A stretch of 64,000 bases of DNA from Candidatus Zixiibacteriota bacterium (GCA_036480375.1 JAZGGI010000024.1:62001-126000), one strand, 5' to 3'; counted from the stretch's first letter, positions 44,973-54,536 are shown. Notes: generated by a model from the sequence alone, not told the origin. Numbers and translations: made by a program.

Positions 44973-46667
44973 TTATAGTACCGCCGCTTCGTATCCGCCG
45001 CTTATAATATTAACCGATTTAAAACCGGCCTGCTTCAAGATAACTGCCGCCTGATACGAACGGGGCCCGCGCTTGCAGACAATAACTATTTTACGGTTTT
45101 TATCAAGCTCATCCAAACGGTTTCGCAAATCATCGAGAGGAATATTAAGATAGGCGTTCTCTCCGGCATATTCCCATGGTTCCGATTCAATCTCTGATGG
45201 TTCCCGAACATCGAGCCAGATGCGATTATCTGATGATGTTTCTGAAAGATCAACCGGTGAAACAAATGAAATCCCATTGATTTTTGCCAATGCCATCGCC
45301 GCCAGATGATGCAAAGGGTCAAGAGCCTCGGAATAAGGCGGGGCATACCCATGTTCAAAATCAAGAACTGACTCCAGCGTCGCGTTGTGTTGCAGTAAAG
45401 CCGACATGCTGTCCACCCGGCGGCAAATATCGCCATGACCGACTGCCTGCAAACCAAGCACCCGATGAGAGCCTGGTTCATAAACCATCTTCGCCCTGAA
45501 CGTCTTGCCCTCGGGATAGTAATCAGGTTTATCCGGGAATGTCCCCAGAACATAATCAGCATTAAGTCCGCAATTCTCTGCCACCTGCCGGGTAATCCCG
45601 CATGACCCGACATTGCAGTCAAACAGCTTAATCAAAAAAGTCCCCAGCGAACCTGGATACGTCATTTGATTACCGGCAATATTTTCCGCGATAACTCGTC
45701 CGTGACGGTTGGCCAGCGAACCCATCGCAATATAAAACGGCCGGCCGGTAATTTGATTTATCGATTCGACACAATCGCCACCGGCATAAATATTGGCGTC
45801 GGATGTCCGCAAATAGTCATCTACCTTAATGCCTCCCGTTTCACCGATCTCCAAACCGCATTCACTCGCCAGCGATACAATCGGCCTGACACCCAGACAC
45901 AGAAACAGATAATCGCATAAAATACCATCTTTCCCCGATACAAAAACAACCGGATTGCCATCGTTATCCAAATCAACTTTATCGACCATCGCGCCGTTTA
46001 ATATTTCGATATTCTGCCGGGCCAATTCACGCTGAGCAATTACCGCCATCTCATAATCAAGAGCAAACGGCAATATCTGATTTTCTTTTTCTATTAAGAC
46101 CGTTTCGATGCCCCATAATCCGCCGCACGTCTCAGCCAATTCGCACCCAATGAATCCACCGCCGACAATAATGGCCTTTCCGACCTGTCCGGCTTGAGCC
46201 ATCTTGCGAAAAGCGATAGCATCTCCAGGCCTTGTAAACGAACTGATTCTATCTGATGTTGCGACCGGAAACGGTGGAGGCGTTGGAGTCGATCCTGTAG
46301 CAAGAACAAGATATTTATATTCATGCTCAAACTCTTCGCCCGATTCCAATATTTTAACCGCAACCGTTTTTTCATCTTTGTTTATTTTGATAACTTCGGC
46401 CCCGGCAATCGCCTCAAACCCCTTGGAATTTTTAAAAAACTCGGGCGAGCGAATGACACCGTAAGAAGTAGATACCAATTGCTGAAAGTTATCAATATCC
46501 CCCGAGGCAAAATAGGGGAGACCGCACGATCCATAAGACAGCACCTCCTCTTTTTGATAAAGAGTGATGCTCAGGTTCTTATCCCGCCGGGCGAGAGTTG
46601 CCGCGGTTTTAGGTCCGGCGGCCACGCCACCGACAATGATCACATCCGAATATTTTTTTTCGCTCAT
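44973..46667 (-). CDS. CoA-disulfide/NADH persulfide reductase with rhodanese domain
   Basis: The 564-residue product (ATG 46667 chosen over a TTG nine codons upstream) is a flavoprotein of the CoA-disulfide reductase class. It has IIVGGVAAGPKTAATLARR, the redox Cys in LSYGSCGLPYFASG (C48), and the second nucleotide site AIIVGGGFIGCELAETCG. The C-terminal 100 residues are a rhodanese domain with active site CKRGPRSY. Such fusions reduce CoA-persulfide or polysulfide to sulfide with NADH. It lies between dsrP and hemA and would handle zero-valent sulfur. Confidence 0.88.
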   Translation of the reverse strand: MSEKKYSDVIIVGGVAAGPKTAATLARRDKNLSITLYQKEEVLSYGSCGLPYFASGDIDNFQQLVSTSYGVIRSPEFFKNSKGFEAIAGAEVIKINKDEKTVAVKILESGEEFEHEYKYLVLATGSTPTPPPFPVATSDRISSFTRPGDAIAFRKMAQAGQVGKAIIVGGGFIGCELAETCGGLWGIETVLIEKENQILPFALDYEMAVIAQRELARQNIEILNGAMVDKVDLDNDGNPVVFVSGKDGILCDYLFLCLGVRPIVSLASECGLEIGETGGIKVDDYLRTSDANIYAGGDCVESINQITGRPFYIAMGSLANRHGRVIAENIAGNQMTYPGSLGTFLIKLFDCNVGSCGITRQVAENCGLNADYVLGTFPDKPDYYPEGKTFRAKMVYEPGSHRVLGLQAVGHGDICRRVDSMSALLQHNATLESVLDFEHGYAPPYSEALDPLHHLAAMALAKINGISFVSPVDLSETSSDNRIWLDVREPSEIESEPWEYAGENAYLNIPLDDLRNRLDELDKNRKIVIVCKRGPRSYQAAVILKQAGFKSVNIISGGYEAAVL

Positions 46668-46677
46668 AGACAAATCA

Positions 46678-46698
46678 GGGGTTGCATCGAACAACCCC
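46678..46698 (-). other. Short hairpin in the leader of the persulfide reductase gene
   Basis: GGGGTTG / CAACCCC with a seven-base loop, just 5' of the ATG at 46667. It might affect translation, or mark a transcript end with few T's. The role is not known. Confidence 0.35.
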
Positions 46699-46740
46699 TC
46701 TCACGCTTAATTCTTTAAGGATGAATTATCATCCTCAGAC

Positions 46741-46771
46741 AAAAAGCAGGCGGACGAACCGCCTGCTTTTT
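46741..46771 (-). terminator. Intrinsic terminator of the dsrMKJOP unit
   Basis: A perfect 13-bp stem (AAAAAGCAGGCGG / CCGCCTGCTTTTT) with a five-base loop lies 12 bases past the dsrP stop and ends in T's on the minus strand. It separates dsrP from the persulfide reductase gene. Confidence 0.88.
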
Positions 46772-46783
46772 CACCTTTTATCT

Positions 46784-47944
46784 TTACGCTTTAGCCAAAG
46801 TCTCTTTGACCGACAACGCGATCTTATATAAAGCGGTGACTATCAAAAATCCAATCGCGTACACTCCCAGAGTAATCATCACCTCCGGCAGAGTCGGCGT
46901 GTATTCGGTGACGACACCCAGAGGATTCGGTATAAAACCGGTGATGACCATTCCCATGCCCTTATCAATCCAGATCGAGAAGAAAATCGCCACGCTGGCC
47001 ACGGCCAGAACCGTATGGTTCTTTCGGAATTTTGGAACCAATATGAGAATCAACGATAGAATCGCCAGAAATACCGAGAACCACATCCATGGAACAAGAG
47101 CGTTATTCTCGCCCAATCCCACAAATAAATATTGAAAATGAGATGTGTGTTCCGGAATGTCGCTGTAAAACACGGTGAATAATTCCATCAGGATCAAAAA
47201 GACATTAAGACTCATCGTATAAGCGATTATCACACCCAGCTTGTTTATCGCCTTATCTCCGGCGTCAAATTTGGTCAGTTTGCGCAGAAGCAGGCACACA
47301 ATAATCAAGAGAGCCGGGCCCGAGGCGAACGCCGATGCCAAAAATCGAGGCGCCAACACAGCCGTCAACCAAAACGGTCGCGCCGCCAAACCGGAATACA
47401 AAAACGCCGTCACCGTATGAATGCTGACCGCCCACGGAATCGATAAGTAAATAATCGGTTTGACCCATTTGGGCGGAGCGATTGATTTTCTTTCCGCACC
47501 CAGTACCGTCCAGCTTATAATGAGATTCAAGACGAGATACCCGGATAAAACAATCGTATCCCAAAACATCATCGAGTTGGGCGATGGATGCAAAAAGACA
47601 TTAATAATTCTAAACGGCTGACCCATATCGACGAAGATAAAGGTCATGCACATAATCACGCTCGATACCGCCAGAAACTCGCCCAATATGGTGATTTTGC
47701 CGAACGCCTTGAAATCATGCAGGTAATACGGCAAAACAACCATAACCGCCGACGCGGCGACGCCAACCAAAAACGTGAACTGAGCAATATAAAATCCCCA
47801 GGCCACATCGCGGCTGAGACCGGTGACGCCCAGGCCTTCGCTGAACTGATGCAGATAAGCCAGTACGCCTCCGCCTGTAACAATCATCAAAAAGGCAACC
47901 CAGGACCAGTATCGTTTATCTCCATGTAATGCTTTTTCTAACAT
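46784..47944 (-). CDS. dsrP: DsrP, NrfD-like membrane subunit
   Basis: This 386-residue protein has about ten membrane segments and the NrfD/PsrC fold, and it interacts with quinones. In the DsrMKJOP complex DsrP and DsrM are the two quinone-facing subunits and DsrO links DsrP to the outside heme DsrJ. Identity rests on fold plus position, 7 bases after dsrO. The first residues (MLEKALHGDKRYWSWVAFLM) match the N-terminus seen in DsrP-type proteins. Confidence 0.93.
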   Translation of the reverse strand: MLEKALHGDKRYWSWVAFLMIVTGGGVLAYLHQFSEGLGVTGLSRDVAWGFYIAQFTFLVGVAASAVMVVLPYYLHDFKAFGKITILGEFLAVSSVIMCMTFIFVDMGQPFRIINVFLHPSPNSMMFWDTIVLSGYLVLNLIISWTVLGAERKSIAPPKWVKPIIYLSIPWAVSIHTVTAFLYSGLAARPFWLTAVLAPRFLASAFASGPALLIIVCLLLRKLTKFDAGDKAINKLGVIIAYTMSLNVFLILMELFTVFYSDIPEHTSHFQYLFVGLGENNALVPWMWFSVFLAILSLILILVPKFRKNHTVLAVASVAIFFSIWIDKGMGMVITGFIPNPLGVVTEYTPTLPEVMITLGVYAIGFLIVTALYKIALSVKETLAKA

Positions 47945-47951
47945 AATTTCC

Positions 47952-48734
47952 TCACACCAGATAATAGACTTCAGGTTGGGTTCCCAGTTGCGGTTTACGT
48001 CTTATCGAAAAACGCGAGCGCAGCAATTCGCGAACCTTTGATTCCGGATCTTCCAGATCACCAAATACAATAGCATCGTCTTTGGCCGCTTCCACGCAGG
48101 CCGGTATCTTTCCTTGGGATAACCGCTCTTCGCAGAAGGTGCATTTCTCGACGACACCCCGGCTTCTCGTGGGAAACTCGTTATTTATTTTCTTGATATG
48201 AGGACGAGGATCACGCCAGTTAAAGCTCCTCGAACCGTAGGGACATCCGACAATGCAATAACGGCATCCGATACAGCGGTGCCAGTCCATCATGACGATG
48301 CCGTCCTGCTCGCGCTTCCAGGTCGCCTGGGTCGGACAAACTTTCACACACGGCGGATTATCGCAATGATTGCAAAGTACCGGGAATTTGGCGTGATGCA
48401 GTTTTTCATCGATATACTCATGATTTTGCTCATGAAACGCCTTATGAAAATCTTCCATCCAGATCCATTTGATCTCTTCTTTGGGGTTACCAAAATCAGG
48501 GACGTTATGCGCTTCGTGACAAGCCTGAGCGCAATCTTTCACATTTTCATGATCCAGACATTTTTGCATATCTATAACCATCGCCCACCGTTTGGCCGTC
48601 AGTGGATTCTCCTGAGGCAGAGAACTATCGACAACCTGCTCAGCTTCCTGAGCGACAACCGCCAGCGGTTTGGCGGCCGCGCCCAATGCGGCCAGACCGG
48701 CAAACTTCAAAAATTTCCTTCTGTCTACGCTCAT
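47952..48734 (-). CDS. dsrO: DsrO, periplasmic ferredoxin-type subunit (Tat)
   Basis: ATG 48734 has GGAGGAGG upstream and overlaps the dsrJ stop (ATGA), giving 260 residues; the frame is open further 5'. The N-terminus SVDRRKFLKFAGLAALGAAA is a Tat signal, so the protein goes folded to the periplasm. Several [4Fe-4S] sets follow, for example CNHCDNPPCVKVCPTQ and CIGCRYCIVGCPYGS, and CTFCEERLSQGKIPAC. It wires DsrJ to DsrP. Confidence 0.94.
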   Translation of the reverse strand: MSVDRRKFLKFAGLAALGAAAKPLAVVAQEAEQVVDSSLPQENPLTAKRWAMVIDMQKCLDHENVKDCAQACHEAHNVPDFGNPKEEIKWIWMEDFHKAFHEQNHEYIDEKLHHAKFPVLCNHCDNPPCVKVCPTQATWKREQDGIVMMDWHRCIGCRYCIVGCPYGSRSFNWRDPRPHIKKINNEFPTRSRGVVEKCTFCEERLSQGKIPACVEAAKDDAIVFGDLEDPESKVRELLRSRFSIRRKPQLGTQPEVYYLV

Positions 48735-49117
48735 TCGGCCACCTCCTCCGGAACCGTATGGCAGTCCCAACAGTATGGAGTCACTTTCAGGTAGGTATGG
48801 CATTTTTCACAGAAATTCTTCCTGCTGGCATGGCAGTCGAGGCAGGTATGCGTCAGGCTCATATTAAACTTCCGGCCGTCCGGAGCCGTATAAATCCGTT
48901 GACCGTCGCGCACGACCGCGTCACGCCATTGATTCAGAACATCCATGTGAAATGATCTCATATATTCGGTATCCGCCACGCAAGCATCTCCCTTAACCGG
49001 TTTTTCAAGTTCCGGAACGTTTTCAGCCTCGCCGGTCGCGACGTTGTACCACATCGGGAAGGTAATCAGAATAAGAAAGATAACCAGGCCGATGATTACT
49101 TTGCCAGAATCATACAT
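48731..49117 (-). CDS. dsrJ: DsrJ, triheme cytochrome c
   Basis: The ATG at 49117 has GGAGGG upstream and overlaps the dsrK end by eight bases; the 128-residue protein starts with a membrane anchor (KVIIGLVIFLILITFPMW). Three CxxCH sites follow close together: CLDCH, CEKCH and CWDCH. DsrJ of known complexes has three hemes with unusual ligands, including a Cys; here an extra Cys (DACVADTEYMRSF) sits at the usual place. It is periplasmic. Confidence 0.94.
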   Translation of the reverse strand: MYDSGKVIIGLVIFLILITFPMWYNVATGEAENVPELEKPVKGDACVADTEYMRSFHMDVLNQWRDAVVRDGQRIYTAPDGRKFNMSLTHTCLDCHASRKNFCEKCHTYLKVTPYCWDCHTVPEEVAE

Positions 49118-50738
49118 CCTCACTACCCTCCTTTCCATTATTGACAAATTCCTGTCCGCGTAAATCGGTTGTGCGGTCCTTCTCGCCCGTCATCACCAGG
49201 GCGTTGCCGACCAGTTCGTGCAGAGCCGCAACCTCAACTCCGGGCACCCAGTATTCCAGCAGTGGCGGTAAAGTCGCCTTATCAATGGCGCAGATGCATG
49301 AGAGCAAGTTAACGCCGTGTTTTTCATGCACATATTTAACGGCATTGGCGCGAGGCAATCCGCCTCGCATCCGCATTTCCAGATTTTCGTCGGTGCCGAT
49401 GCCCGAGCCGCTGCCGCAACAGAACGTTTGCTCGCGAATGGTATTCTCCGGCATTTCATAAAAATGATTACAGACCTTATTGAGAATATACCGCGGTTCA
49501 TCCAAAAGCCCCATCGCTCGCGAAGTGTTACATGAATCATGGAATGTAGTTTTCCAGTGATTATTGCGGTTGGGGTCGAGCTTGATCTTGTTATGCTTGA
49601 TAAGGTCCGCGGTAAATTCGCAGATATGAACCATCCTGGTCGTTTTGGCGTTTTCGAAGACCGTGCCGGTAATCGGGGAGCGCGGCACTTCAAGAAAATC
49701 AGCCGGGCCGTTCATCGTATCCATATATTGATGCAAAACCCGCCACATATGGCCGCATTCAGCGCCGATAATCCATTTCACGCCCAGCCGTTTCGCTTCA
49801 GCGTATATTTTGCCGTTCAGCCTCTTCATCATTTCATTGGAATGGAACAGGCCAAAGTTACCGCCCTCGGATGCGAATGCGCTGAGAGTGTAATCAAGTC
49901 CTATCTCATGAAAAAGAGCCAGATAACCCAAAAAGCCAAAGTAGTGCGGGTCGCCGAAGTAATCGGCCGACGGTACTACAAACAGAACCTCGGCGCCTTT
50001 TTTATTAATCGGCGCTTCGACTCTGACCCCGGTGTTTTCTTCCAGATCATCAACCGCGAAATCGACACTGTCCTTGAATCCATGCGGCTGGACTCCGAGG
50101 TGGTTACCGGTTCGGAAGCAGTTTGCGGCGGGAGTTGAAATCCAGTCGATATCCAAACCCAAAAGATTCAAAAGCTCTCGACCAATCATTGTTATCTCGG
50201 CGGTATCGATGCCATACGGACAGAACACCGAACAGCGGCGGCATTCCGTGCATTGATAGAAATAGTAAAACCATTCCTTGATGACATCGACCGTAAGTTT
50301 TCGTCCACCGGCTATGCTTCCCAAAATTTTTCCGGCGGCGGTAAAATCATTGCGATAAATTGACCGCAGCAATTCCGCGCGCATGACCGGCATATTCTTG
50401 GGATCGCCCGAGCCGATATAAAAATGGCATTTATCGGCGCACGCTCCACAGCGTACGCATATATCCATAAAGACCTGCAACGAACGGAATCGTTTAAGAC
50501 GATCGGCCAGGCCTTTGATTATAATTTCTTTCCAGTTTTCCGGGAGCTGCCAGTCATCATGCATCGGCTGCCATTTACGAACATTGGGCAATCCCAGATA
50601 TTTCGTACTTGACGGCTGGGCGCCATAATTAAAGCATCCTCTTTTCAACTCCGTCTTTTCATCGCGCCAATCACCGCCGGGGGTGGTATGTTTGATGCCC
50701 TGGGCCAGCTCTTCCGGTTTTATTAATTTTTCCGCCAT
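49110..50738 (-). CDS. dsrK: DsrK, HdrD-like catalytic subunit
   Basis: ATG 50738 with AAGGAG is used; GTG 50744 is in frame. The 542-residue protein has two [4Fe-4S] sets (CVRCGACADKCHFY and CTECRRCSVFCPYG) and C-terminal CCG-type motifs around TFHDSCNTSR and EQTFCCGSGSGIG that bind the non-cubane cluster in HdrB/HdrD. DsrK is thought to reduce the DsrC trisulfide or disulfide at the cytoplasmic face. It overlaps dsrM and dsrJ. Confidence 0.95.
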   Translation of the reverse strand: MAEKLIKPEELAQGIKHTTPGGDWRDEKTELKRGCFNYGAQPSSTKYLGLPNVRKWQPMHDDWQLPENWKEIIIKGLADRLKRFRSLQVFMDICVRCGACADKCHFYIGSGDPKNMPVMRAELLRSIYRNDFTAAGKILGSIAGGRKLTVDVIKEWFYYFYQCTECRRCSVFCPYGIDTAEITMIGRELLNLLGLDIDWISTPAANCFRTGNHLGVQPHGFKDSVDFAVDDLEENTGVRVEAPINKKGAEVLFVVPSADYFGDPHYFGFLGYLALFHEIGLDYTLSAFASEGGNFGLFHSNEMMKRLNGKIYAEAKRLGVKWIIGAECGHMWRVLHQYMDTMNGPADFLEVPRSPITGTVFENAKTTRMVHICEFTADLIKHNKIKLDPNRNNHWKTTFHDSCNTSRAMGLLDEPRYILNKVCNHFYEMPENTIREQTFCCGSGSGIGTDENLEMRMRGGLPRANAVKYVHEKHGVNLLSCICAIDKATLPPLLEYWVPGVEVAALHELVGNALVMTGEKDRTTDLRGQEFVNNGKEGSEDV

Positions 50739-50740
50739 AT

Positions 50741-51733
50741 TCACTCCTTCTCCAAAGGCATACCGGCATCCTTCATGACTTCCCTGAACTCATCTTCCCA
50801 CTCCTCGTATGTATGAGTCTTAACTTTGGGATTCCAGGGATTAATATGTCTTTTGGCGCGATTATTGTTCGCCAGGTTGCGCGTCGGACTGAAAAATACT
50901 CCGGCAAAGTGCATCAGTTTCGAATAGGGGAAATAGGCCAGGAGAAAACATACAAGAAACAGATGGATATAAAATACCGAGCCAATCCCCTCGGGTACAA
51001 CCGGATTAAGAGTCAAAAGCCCGGTGACCATTTGTTTGACATATACGATATCAACCTTATAAAAGTGCCGCATGCAAATACCGGTGGCCGCGATGGAGAA
51101 AATCACGTAGAGCGGAAAATAATCGGCCGGAAGCGATATATACCTTACCTGAGGAATCATTATCCGACGCAAAAACAAAAAAGTAACCGCGCCGATTAAG
51201 ATAATACTCGTCAGGTATAATTCCGGAACGCCGATTTGAAAAAAACCGTCGAGGGCCTGAATCGGTTCGATAAAAAACAGCGCCGGTTCGGTAAAGAACC
51301 GAAAGTGTCTCAGAATAATTATCAAAAAACTGTAATGAAACGCCAGTCCCGCGGCCCAGAGCCATTTATCCGAACCATAAACAAGGTTCTTACCTTCGTG
51401 CAGTTCGGCTTTGGTATTTCGGAACAGCGAACGAAAGAAAAATACTTCCATGAACATTCGAGCCACGACCTGCCAGAATGTAAACGGCGCTTCGAGCTTA
51501 TTCTGTTTTATCCACGACAGCGATTTCTGTTGACCGCATGTGGTGGGGATTCGGAACGGAACCGGAGCCCCGGCCCATTTCAATACCCGCATGATAACGC
51601 CGAGTACAAACACGGCGATTGATATATAGGGTATTATCACCCCAAATAAATATTGCCATTTCAAAACGCCGGCTCCGATAAAAACTACCGCCATTAGAAA
51701 AATGACTATAAACATTGAGCTTAAAACATGCAT
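50741..51733 (-). CDS. dsrM: DsrM, NarI/HdrE-like cytochrome b subunit
   Basis: This 330-residue membrane protein has about six hydrophobic segments and several His (HFRFFTEPALFF, ICMRHFYKVD) that could hold b hemes, as in NarI. It takes electrons from menaquinol and passes them to DsrK. GGGAGG is upstream of its ATG. It is first of dsrMKJOP. Confidence 0.93.
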   Translation of the reverse strand: MHVLSSMFIVIFLMAVVFIGAGVLKWQYLFGVIIPYISIAVFVLGVIMRVLKWAGAPVPFRIPTTCGQQKSLSWIKQNKLEAPFTFWQVVARMFMEVFFFRSLFRNTKAELHEGKNLVYGSDKWLWAAGLAFHYSFLIIILRHFRFFTEPALFFIEPIQALDGFFQIGVPELYLTSIILIGAVTFLFLRRIMIPQVRYISLPADYFPLYVIFSIAATGICMRHFYKVDIVYVKQMVTGLLTLNPVVPEGIGSVFYIHLFLVCFLLAYFPYSKLMHFAGVFFSPTRNLANNNRAKRHINPWNPKVKTHTYEEWEDEFREVMKDAGMPLEKE

Positions 51734-51795
51734 AGGCGACAGCCTCCCTTCCCATGATTGACCCTAAGTTTTGATGCTGCCATTAACATTGCTTT

Positions 51796-52305
51796 CTATT
51801 TATTCCCGTTTTGTTCGTTTATATTGCGAATTGCCATGATTCCGGCATTGCTTTTTAATTGCGCGTACTTGAGATTATATATCTTTTCCCGACACCGCGA
51901 ATAGCTGTCAAAAGCCGTCAGTGCGATCCGGTCGATATCAGATTCCAATTCCAAAAATTCCCGAAATATCTTTTCGTCAGATTTTTGTTCTGTTAACTCC
52001 TCAAGTATCGCGGTTTTAAGAAAGAACATAAATGCTACCGCCTCCGAAGCCGAAAAATCCTGAACCGCCCTGATTTTATTGATGTTCTCACAGGACTGGT
52101 AAATCTCGTCCCAGTCAGGTTTACCGATTAGATTGTCAAATATATTTCCAATTTCGTGATTAATCGTCGAGCCAACCGGATTGGCGAATCTATTCTGTTC
52201 CTGAAAAAAGAATTTCGCGCCGTCAGGCGGGTAGGTTTTCGATATCCTCGAAAACCATCTTTTGAGTATTGCCGTTTTCTTTTTTTTCAAAAGAGTTTTT
52301 AGCAT
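51796..52305 (-). CDS. RsbRD N-terminal-domain (RsbRD_N) protein
   Basis: The 169-residue helical protein has the RsbRD_N pattern: LKTLLKKKKTAILKRWFSRI at the N-terminus, a central NHEIGNIFDNLIG, and DFSASEAVAFMFFLKTAILE. In stress-signalling proteins this domain is a globin-like sensor; here it stands alone, with no output domain. It lies between dsrC and dsrM. Such a gene occurs next to dsrMKJOP in other sulfate reducers, so it may sense a condition relevant to the complex. The start ATG 52305 has no strong ribosome site. Confidence 0.72.
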   Translation of the reverse strand: MLKTLLKKKKTAILKRWFSRISKTYPPDGAKFFFQEQNRFANPVGSTINHEIGNIFDNLIGKPDWDEIYQSCENINKIRAVQDFSASEAVAFMFFLKTAILEELTEQKSDEKIFREFLELESDIDRIALTAFDSYSRCREKIYNLKYAQLKSNAGIMAIRNINEQNGNK

Positions 52306-52411
52306 TTTGACCAATCACCACAAAGGATTGTTAAAATAGCGCCAAGTAAAAAAAATTCGGGGGCATCGAAAGAGTTAGCGCATTGATGTCACCCGAATAA
52401 GTCAGTTAAAA

Positions 52412-52729
52412 TTATACGCAACCGGTCGGTTTGGCCAGGCCCGCTACTTTACAGGCGCCTTTAGCCGGACCCGATGGAAATAGCTCATAGACTTTCTTCA
52501 GCGGGAAACCGGTTTCTTTACAGAGCTTCCGAATCATTGGAGCGATGCCGTATTTGGCATAATATTCACGAAGATAGTTTACGAGTTTCCAGTGCTCTTC
52601 GGTAAGATCATCTACGCCTTCGGTGCTGGCCAGAGCCAACGCTACCTGCTCGTTCCACACTTCAGGCTCCTCCATAAATCCGTCTTCATCGACTTCGATT
52701 TTTACATCTTTCCACTCAAATGTTGCCAT
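52412..52729 (-). CDS. dsrC: DsrC, sulfur-carrier protein
   Basis: This 105-residue protein is a canonical DsrC. The C-terminal arm is GPAKGACKVAGLAKPTGCV, with the two conserved cysteines at C93 and C104, eleven apart, which carry the trisulfide. It is the substrate of DsrAB and partner of DsrK. It lies 51 bases after the dsrL-like gene and precedes the RsbRD_N and dsrM genes. Confidence 0.97.
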   Translation of the reverse strand: MATFEWKDVKIEVDEDGFMEEPEVWNEQVALALASTEGVDDLTEEHWKLVNYLREYYAKYGIAPMIRKLCKETGFPLKKVYELFPSGPAKGACKVAGLAKPTGCV

Positions 52730-52780
52730 TTTTTGCCTCCGTTAAAATAAAAATACTCTATCTAAAACAGTTTATTTCAC

Positions 52781-54460
52781 TTAATGCATTTCCAAATATC
52801 CGCACGGACAATTTTCCGCGCATTTCTTACAACCGTTGCAGAATTCCAGTTTGAATTTGTATTTTTCGCCCTTAACCAGCGGCTTGATAACGGCGCTATC
52901 CTGACACAGCCCCCAACAATTACCGCAATCAAAACACTCACCGCAGCTCAGGCACCGTTTCGCTTCGCCAATTGCCTTTTCCTCGCTCCAGGTCGTGACG
53001 ATTTCGCTATCCATGTTTTCGAATCTTTCCTCAACCGGAAGAGAATCGATGCCGGTTCGTTCCAATTTCTCGTAGAATGGGAGATACATCTTCTCGTGCA
53101 CGATTTTGGCCAGCTCCGGAGTTTCAATCTTTTCACCGGTAATCGCTTCATGAATCGCCTGAGCCGCCATGCGGCCGTGTGCGATCGCCTGCACCGCCAG
53201 CCCCAGATTGACATTGTCACCGCCGGAATAGGTATCTTCGAGCTTGGTCTTGCAGTTATCGTCAATCTTGATCCAGTCGCGGCCCTCGATTAAGGCTTCA
53301 AATCCCGTGAAATCAGGAGCCTGACTGATAGCGGCAATCAGTGTCGAAAATCCCAGTTCATAAGTATCACCTTCAATCGGCACCGGACGGCGACGACCGG
53401 AATCATCCGGTTCACCCAGTTCCATCCTCTGACAGGTCATAGAGGTCGCTGTACCGTTTTCCGATTTGATCGCAATCGGAGCGGCTAGAAATTCAATCTT
53501 GACACCTTCTTCCAACGCGCCTTCGATTTCTTCATCGATGGCCGGCATTTCTTCGCGCGTCCGTCGATAAAGAATTGTCGCTTCCGCGCCCAGACGACGC
53601 GCGACGCGAGCGGCGTCAATCGCCGTGTCGCCACCGCCGATAACCACAATCTCATTACCGATATCAACGGTTTCTTCCATATTGATTTTGCGCAGGAAAT
53701 CTGTACCGGTCCGGACGTTTTCAGCGTCTTCGCCCTCAACCCGGAGTTTTAAGCCTTGATGAGCGCCGATACCGATAAAGATTGATTTATATTCCTTCCG
53801 CATATCATCCATGGAAATATCAACACCGATTTTGGTATTGAGCTTCAATTCCACGCCCAAATCTAAAATCCGCTGCATCTCGGCATCGAGAATATCCTGC
53901 GGAAGACGATAATCGGGAATGCCATAGCGAAGCATACCGCCCGATTTGGGAAACGCCTCAAACACCGTTACCGGATAACCGCGCCGTGCTAAATGGTAGG
54001 CGCAAGTCATCCCGGCCGGACCGGAACCGATAACGGCGATCTTCTCGGAACGCTTTTCTTCAGTCAACATCTTCGGAACCAGCTTTTTCTCCAAAGCAAA
54101 ATCACCCAAAAATCTCTCAAAACTATTGATACCGACCAATCCCTCCAGAGCGACCCGGTTACAATCGGTTTCGCAGGGATGCGGGCAAACGCGGCCGCAG
54201 GTGGACAGGAAGGGAGTCGTCTCCATAAAAATGTGAGCCGCTTCCTCCAAAGCCTGCTCGTAGGGTTTACCCAGAGATTCAGCCTTGGATACCGTCATCA
54301 ACGCCTCACGAATCCGGTTATGATTGGGGCAATTGCTAATACAGGGCGGAATCTTGGATATCTGTTTTGGTCGGAGCGGTGATGTCTCAACGCCTGATCC
54401 CCCGGATGAAAACGATCGACCTCTAATTCCTTTTTTCTTTTTCCTGACTATTTTGGCCAT
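52781..54460 (-). CDS. DsrL-like iron-sulfur flavoprotein NAD(P)H oxidoreductase
   Basis: This 559-residue protein has a GltD-type N-terminal [4Fe-4S] region (C40, C44, then C88, C92, C96, C100), a FAD site at VIGSGPAGMTCAYHLARRG (about 143-161), an NAD(P)H site at VVIGGGDTAIDAARVARR and YRRTREEMPA, and a C-terminal ferredoxin part (CLSCGECFDCGNCWGLC and CNGCKKCAENCPCG). This order is that of DsrL, which in sulfur oxidisers passes electrons between rDsrAB and NAD(H); related forms (DsrL-2) occur with reductive Dsr. It sits between dsrN and dsrC. A general GltD-like flavoprotein is the alternative. Confidence 0.78.
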   Translation of the reverse strand: MAKIVRKKKKGIRGRSFSSGGSGVETSPLRPKQISKIPPCISNCPNHNRIREALMTVSKAESLGKPYEQALEEAAHIFMETTPFLSTCGRVCPHPCETDCNRVALEGLVGINSFERFLGDFALEKKLVPKMLTEEKRSEKIAVIGSGPAGMTCAYHLARRGYPVTVFEAFPKSGGMLRYGIPDYRLPQDILDAEMQRILDLGVELKLNTKIGVDISMDDMRKEYKSIFIGIGAHQGLKLRVEGEDAENVRTGTDFLRKINMEETVDIGNEIVVIGGGDTAIDAARVARRLGAEATILYRRTREEMPAIDEEIEGALEEGVKIEFLAAPIAIKSENGTATSMTCQRMELGEPDDSGRRRPVPIEGDTYELGFSTLIAAISQAPDFTGFEALIEGRDWIKIDDNCKTKLEDTYSGGDNVNLGLAVQAIAHGRMAAQAIHEAITGEKIETPELAKIVHEKMYLPFYEKLERTGIDSLPVEERFENMDSEIVTTWSEEKAIGEAKRCLSCGECFDCGNCWGLCQDSAVIKPLVKGEKYKFKLEFCNGCKKCAENCPCGYLEMH

Positions 54461-54536
54461 GATGGACTCTCTTGTTGAATTTTATGCCGTTTTTTGCCGT
54501 TATATCGACCGACAAAAATGCGATTTCCTTTACTTT

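Noticed and set aside
46741-46771. Regulatory leader of the persulfide reductase
   Set aside because: The stem is better placed as dsrP terminator, 12 bases after its stop, with T's on the minus strand.
52781-54460. Glutamate synthase small subunit
   Set aside because: No large subunit is near, and the C-terminal ferredoxin part and place between dsrN and dsrC fit DsrL-like better.
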